A stretch of 7,948 nucleotides of DNA from an uncultured Anaerolineales bacterium. GTDB taxonomy: Bacteria > Chloroflexota > Anaerolineae > Anaerolineales > UBA6663. The stretch covers positions 1-7,948 of the forward strand of contig CALFZO010000185.1 of the NCBI GenBank assembly GCA_937952305.1, in the 5' to 3' direction. Positions within the stretch are counted from its first letter, which is position 1; the number at the start of each line of letters is the position of its first letter. This document shows positions 6,161-7,948 of the stretch, piece after piece. A program made the translations under genes and the position numbers. The notes beneath the pieces were generated by a model. The model saw nothing but the letters and a program-made list of their open reading frames with translations. It was not told where the DNA came from and made no database searches.

Positions 6161-6544
6161 ATGGCCGACCCGATCCGCATCCAGGCCAGCCGGCCCGCCC
6201 AGGCCTCCGGCGCCCCGGCGGCGGGCGCCCCGGCCGCGGCCGGGGCCTTCGACGCTGCGCTCACCCAGGCCCAGGTGAAGTTCTCCAACCACGCGCAGAA
6301 GCGCCTGGAATCGCGCGGCATCCAGCTCAACGACGACGGCCTGAACCGCCTGGCCGACGCCGTCAACCGGGCCGCCCAGCGCGGCGGCCGCGAGTCACTC
6401 GTGCTCATGGACGACCTGGCGTTCATCGTGAACGTCAAGAACCGCCTGGTCGTCACCGCCATCGACGACCAGAGTCGCGGCGGCGGCGTGTTCACGCAGA
6501 TCGACAGTGTGGTGCTGGCCGACAAGGGCCGGACCCAAGCGTAA
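6161..6544 (+). CDS. TIGR02530-type conserved flagellar operon protein, role unknown
   Basis: This 127-aa protein matches my memory of the 'flagellar operon protein' family (TIGR02530), found between flgD and flgE in many Bacillota and related lineages. Residues 1-35 are an Ala/Pro/Gly-rich leader. The conserved part begins FSNHAQKRLESRGIQL (41-56), runs through a helix NRLADAVNRAA, and continues with RESLVLMDDLAFIVNVKNR (77-95) and VVTAIDDQS...GVFTQIDSVVL. The MDD-L-FIV-VKNR-V-TA core is the family hallmark. There is no signal peptide or membrane segment. It is probably a soluble helix-plus-beta protein, either cytoplasmic or a flagellar export substrate; the flexible leader fits the latter but does not prove it. 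GGAGG at 6150-6154 is 6 nt upstream. Its fixed place beside flgD and flgE suggests a part in hook assembly. It is not the FlbD/SwrD family. Confidence 0.85.
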   Translation: MADPIRIQASRPAQASGAPAAGAPAAAGAFDAALTQAQVKFSNHAQKRLESRGIQLNDDGLNRLADAVNRAAQRGGRESLVLMDDLAFIVNVKNRLVVTAIDDQSRGGGVFTQIDSVVLADKGRTQA

Positions 6545-6556
6545 TCACCCTTTTCC

Positions 6557-6585
6557 GCAGGCTGGCCCTCCTGGAGGAAGCCTGC
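6557..6585 (+). other. Inverted repeat / RNA hairpin 1 in the pre-flgE gap
   Basis: GCAGGCT at 6557-6563 is perfectly matched by AGCCTGC at 6579-6585. Inside it, CCT-CCTGG-AGG (6567-6577) can form a small inner stem. No T-run follows, so it does not look like a Rho-independent terminator. An RNA-processing, stability or translation-control role is possible. Confidence 0.55.
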
Positions 6586-6594
6586 CCGACCGGC

Positions 6595-6611
6595 GCGGAC
6601 CGCTTGTCCGC
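6595..6611 (+). other. Inverted repeat / RNA hairpin 2 upstream of the flgE ribosome site
   Basis: GCGGAC at 6595-6600 and GTCCGC at 6606-6611 form a perfect 6-bp stem with a 5-nt loop (CGCTT). It ends 4 nt before the AGGAG of flgE. The 84-bp gap at 6545-6628 contains this, hairpin 1 and the flgE ribosome site; I see no promoter motif or small ORF in it. Confidence 0.55.
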
Positions 6612-6615
6612 CCAC

Positions 6616-6620
6616 AGGAG
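6616..6620 (+). promoter_or_regulatory. Shine-Dalgarno for flgE
   Basis: AGGAG lies 8 nt before the ATG at 6629. A nearer ATG at 6621 is out of frame, and a later in-frame ATG at 6641 would remove MLRS from the conserved N-terminus. The site therefore supports 6629. Confidence 0.75.
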
Positions 6621-6628
6621 ATGCTCAC

Positions 6629-7858
6629 ATGCTTCGCTCGATGTTCACTTCGATTGGTTCGTTGACCCTGCACCAGTCCTACATGGACGTGGTCGCCAAC
6701 AACCTGGCCAACGTCAACACCACCGGCTACAAGAGCAGCCGCGTGACGTTCCAGGACCAGATCTCGCAGCTGCTGGCCGCCGGCGCCGCGCCGTCGGCTA
6801 ATGTCGGCGGCATCAACCCCACCCAGATCGGGTTGGGCGTGCGGCTCGGCAGCATCACCACCGGCTTCACTCAGGGCGCGCTGCAGAGCACCAGCCGGCC
6901 GTCCGATATCGCCATCCAGGGCGACGGCTTCTTCATCTACAGCGACAACACCACGCAGTATTACTCGCGCGACGGCGCCCTGGATATGGATGCCGACGGC
7001 GTGCTCGTGAACACGTCCACCGGCCTGCGCATCCAGGGCTGGCAGGCGCAGACGATCAGCGGCTCCACCGGCGTCATCGACACCGGCCTGCCGATCGGCG
7101 AGATCACGATCCCGGTCAACTCCACCCTGGCCCGCGCCACCACCAACGCCACGCTGCGCGGCAACCTAGACTCGACCCTGCCCCTCGGCAACACCTTCAC
7201 CGCGACGGCCGGCATCTACGACTCGCTCGGCGTGCTGCACCCTGTCTCCGTCGTGTACACCCACACCGCCAACGACACCTGGACCTGGGCCGCTTCGGCC
7301 GGCTCTCCGGCGGCCAGCGTCGGCGGCGGCACGGTCACCTTCAACACCAGCGGCCAATACACCGGCGGCAGCGGCACCATCACGATCCCGGGCACGGGCG
7401 GCGCCGCCGCGACGACGGCCACCCTGGACATGAGCAGCCTGACGCAGCTGGCCACCGCCAACGACGTCGCCCTATCGAATCAGGATGGGCTGGCCGCCGG
7501 CAGCCTGAGCGGTTTCAGCGTGGTCACCAATACCGGCGAGATCTATGGCCTGTACTCCAACGGGCTGCAGGAGCGCCTCGGCCAGATCGCCATGGCGAAC
7601 TTCATCAACCCGTCCGGCCTCGAGCACGCCGGCCAGAACCTGTTCATCACCGGCCTGAACTCCGGCGCCCCGCAGGTCGGCACCGCCAACAGCGGCGGCC
7701 GCGGCACGCTGGTGTCCGGTTATCTGGAGGCTTCTAATGTGGACATGGCCCAGGAGTTCACGAACATGATCCTGGCCCAGCGCGGCTTCCAGGCCTCCTC
7801 CCGCGTCATCACGACCTCCGACGAGATGCTGCAGGAGTTGGTCAACCTCAAGCGCTAA
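6629..7858 (+). CDS. flgE: FlgE, flagellar hook protein
   Basis: FlgE is exported by the flagellar T3SS and polymerises under the FlgD cap into the curved hook, the universal joint between rod and filament. The product is 409 aa, in the normal range. The N-terminal D0 helix contains NNLANVNTTGYKSSRVTFQD (from residue 24), the hook/rod signature in the FlgE form. The D1 region has IGLGVRLGSITTGFTQGALQ and then DIAIQGDGFFIY (about 92-104). The middle (about 150-300) is Thr/Ser/Gly-rich beta structure with a low-complexity stretch near 230-265, the variable surface domain. The C-terminus has SGYLEASNVDMAQEFTNMIL and ends in the D0 helix QELVNLKR. The gene is complete. It is separated from the previous gene by 84 bp with two hairpins and is followed by a strong hairpin, so it may be expressed more independently than its neighbours. 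Confidence 0.97.
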   Translation: MLRSMFTSIGSLTLHQSYMDVVANNLANVNTTGYKSSRVTFQDQISQLLAAGAAPSANVGGINPTQIGLGVRLGSITTGFTQGALQSTSRPSDIAIQGDGFFIYSDNTTQYYSRDGALDMDADGVLVNTSTGLRIQGWQAQTISGSTGVIDTGLPIGEITIPVNSTLARATTNATLRGNLDSTLPLGNTFTATAGIYDSLGVLHPVSVVYTHTANDTWTWAASAGSPAASVGGGTVTFNTSGQYTGGSGTITIPGTGGAAATTATLDMSSLTQLATANDVALSNQDGLAAGSLSGFSVVTNTGEIYGLYSNGLQERLGQIAMANFINPSGLEHAGQNLFITGLNSGAPQVGTANSGGRGTLVSGYLEASNVDMAQEFTNMILAQRGFQASSRVITTSDEMLQELVNLKR

Positions 7859-7872
7859 ACGCCCGAGGCTAG

Positions 7873-7897
7873 GGGGGCGGCTGAACAAGCCGCCCCC
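7873..7897 (+). terminator. Strong GC hairpin after flgE, possible terminator
   Basis: GGGGGCGGCT (7873-7882) and AGCCGCCCCC (7888-7897) form a perfect 10-bp stem with the loop GAACA, starting 15 bp after the flgE stop. A CCGGCCGG palindrome follows at 7899-7906. There is no T-run, so it is not a classical intrinsic terminator. It could be a U-less terminator of a GC-rich genome, a Rho-linked 3' end or a stabilising hairpin between operon segments. Confidence 0.5.
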
Positions 7898-7928
7898 ACC
7901 GGCCGGTCATGCTCCCCGCCCCGCCCAT

Positions 7929-7948
7929 CCCCCCCCCCCCCCCCCCCC
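7929..7948. other. C20 homopolymer at the window edge, probable contig-end artefact
   Basis: The last 20 bases are all C, directly after CCCAT and ending at the window boundary. A pure homopolymer at an end is typical of poly-G base-calling artefacts of two-colour short-read chemistry seen on the opposite strand. No biological feature is supported here. Confidence 0.65.

Overview
This is a compact flagellar gene cluster in strongly GC-rich DNA, read entirely on the + strand. In order it holds the 3' end of fliF, then fliG, fliH, fliI, fliJ, a lytic transglycosylase gene, flgB, fliK, flgD, a small conserved 'flagellar operon protein' of the TIGR02530 type, and flgE. Coding density is very high. 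Neighbouring genes overlap by 8-17 bp or are separated by 1-14 bp, apart from an 84-bp gap before flgE, so most of the window is probably one transcript. No promoter is visible, and transcription very likely enters from upstream of fliF.

Organism: the order fliF-G-H-I-J / fliK / flgD / TIGR02530 / flgE, the short FlgD without the C-terminal domains of enteric FlgD, and the GC-rich codon use resemble the fla/che-type operons of monoderm or deep-branching lineages (Bacillota, Actinomycetota, Chloroflexota) more than enteric flagellar regions. I lean towards a high-GC member of such a group, possibly Chloroflexota. This is inference from gene order and protein style; no taxonomic marker is present.

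Layout: 1-1151 encodes the MS-ring C-terminal tail and the rotor protein FliG, which bind each other. 1135-3687 encodes the export ATPase module: FliH (stator/regulator), FliI (ATPase) and FliJ (central coiled-coil stalk). 3696-4631 encodes a soluble SLT-type peptidoglycan lyase and the proximal rod protein FlgB, a pairing that suggests local wall opening for the rod. 4637-7858 encodes the hook module: FliK (length control), FlgD (hook cap), the uncharacterised TIGR02530 protein and FlgE (hook subunit). The gap before flgE contains two perfect inverted repeats, and a strong 10-bp GC hairpin follows flgE. The window ends in a run of 20 C, which looks like a contig-end artefact.

Points of interest: flgB is separated from its usual flgC/fliE partners and sits beside the lytic enzyme. 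That enzyme has no classical signal peptide. FliG lacks one of the conserved torque-helix charges. The flgE leader has a tandem-hairpin structure with a possible anti-Shine-Dalgarno element. The TIGR02530 protein is a conserved flagellar gene product whose role I do not know. I see no mobile element, CRISPR array, RNA gene or unfamiliar defence-type system.
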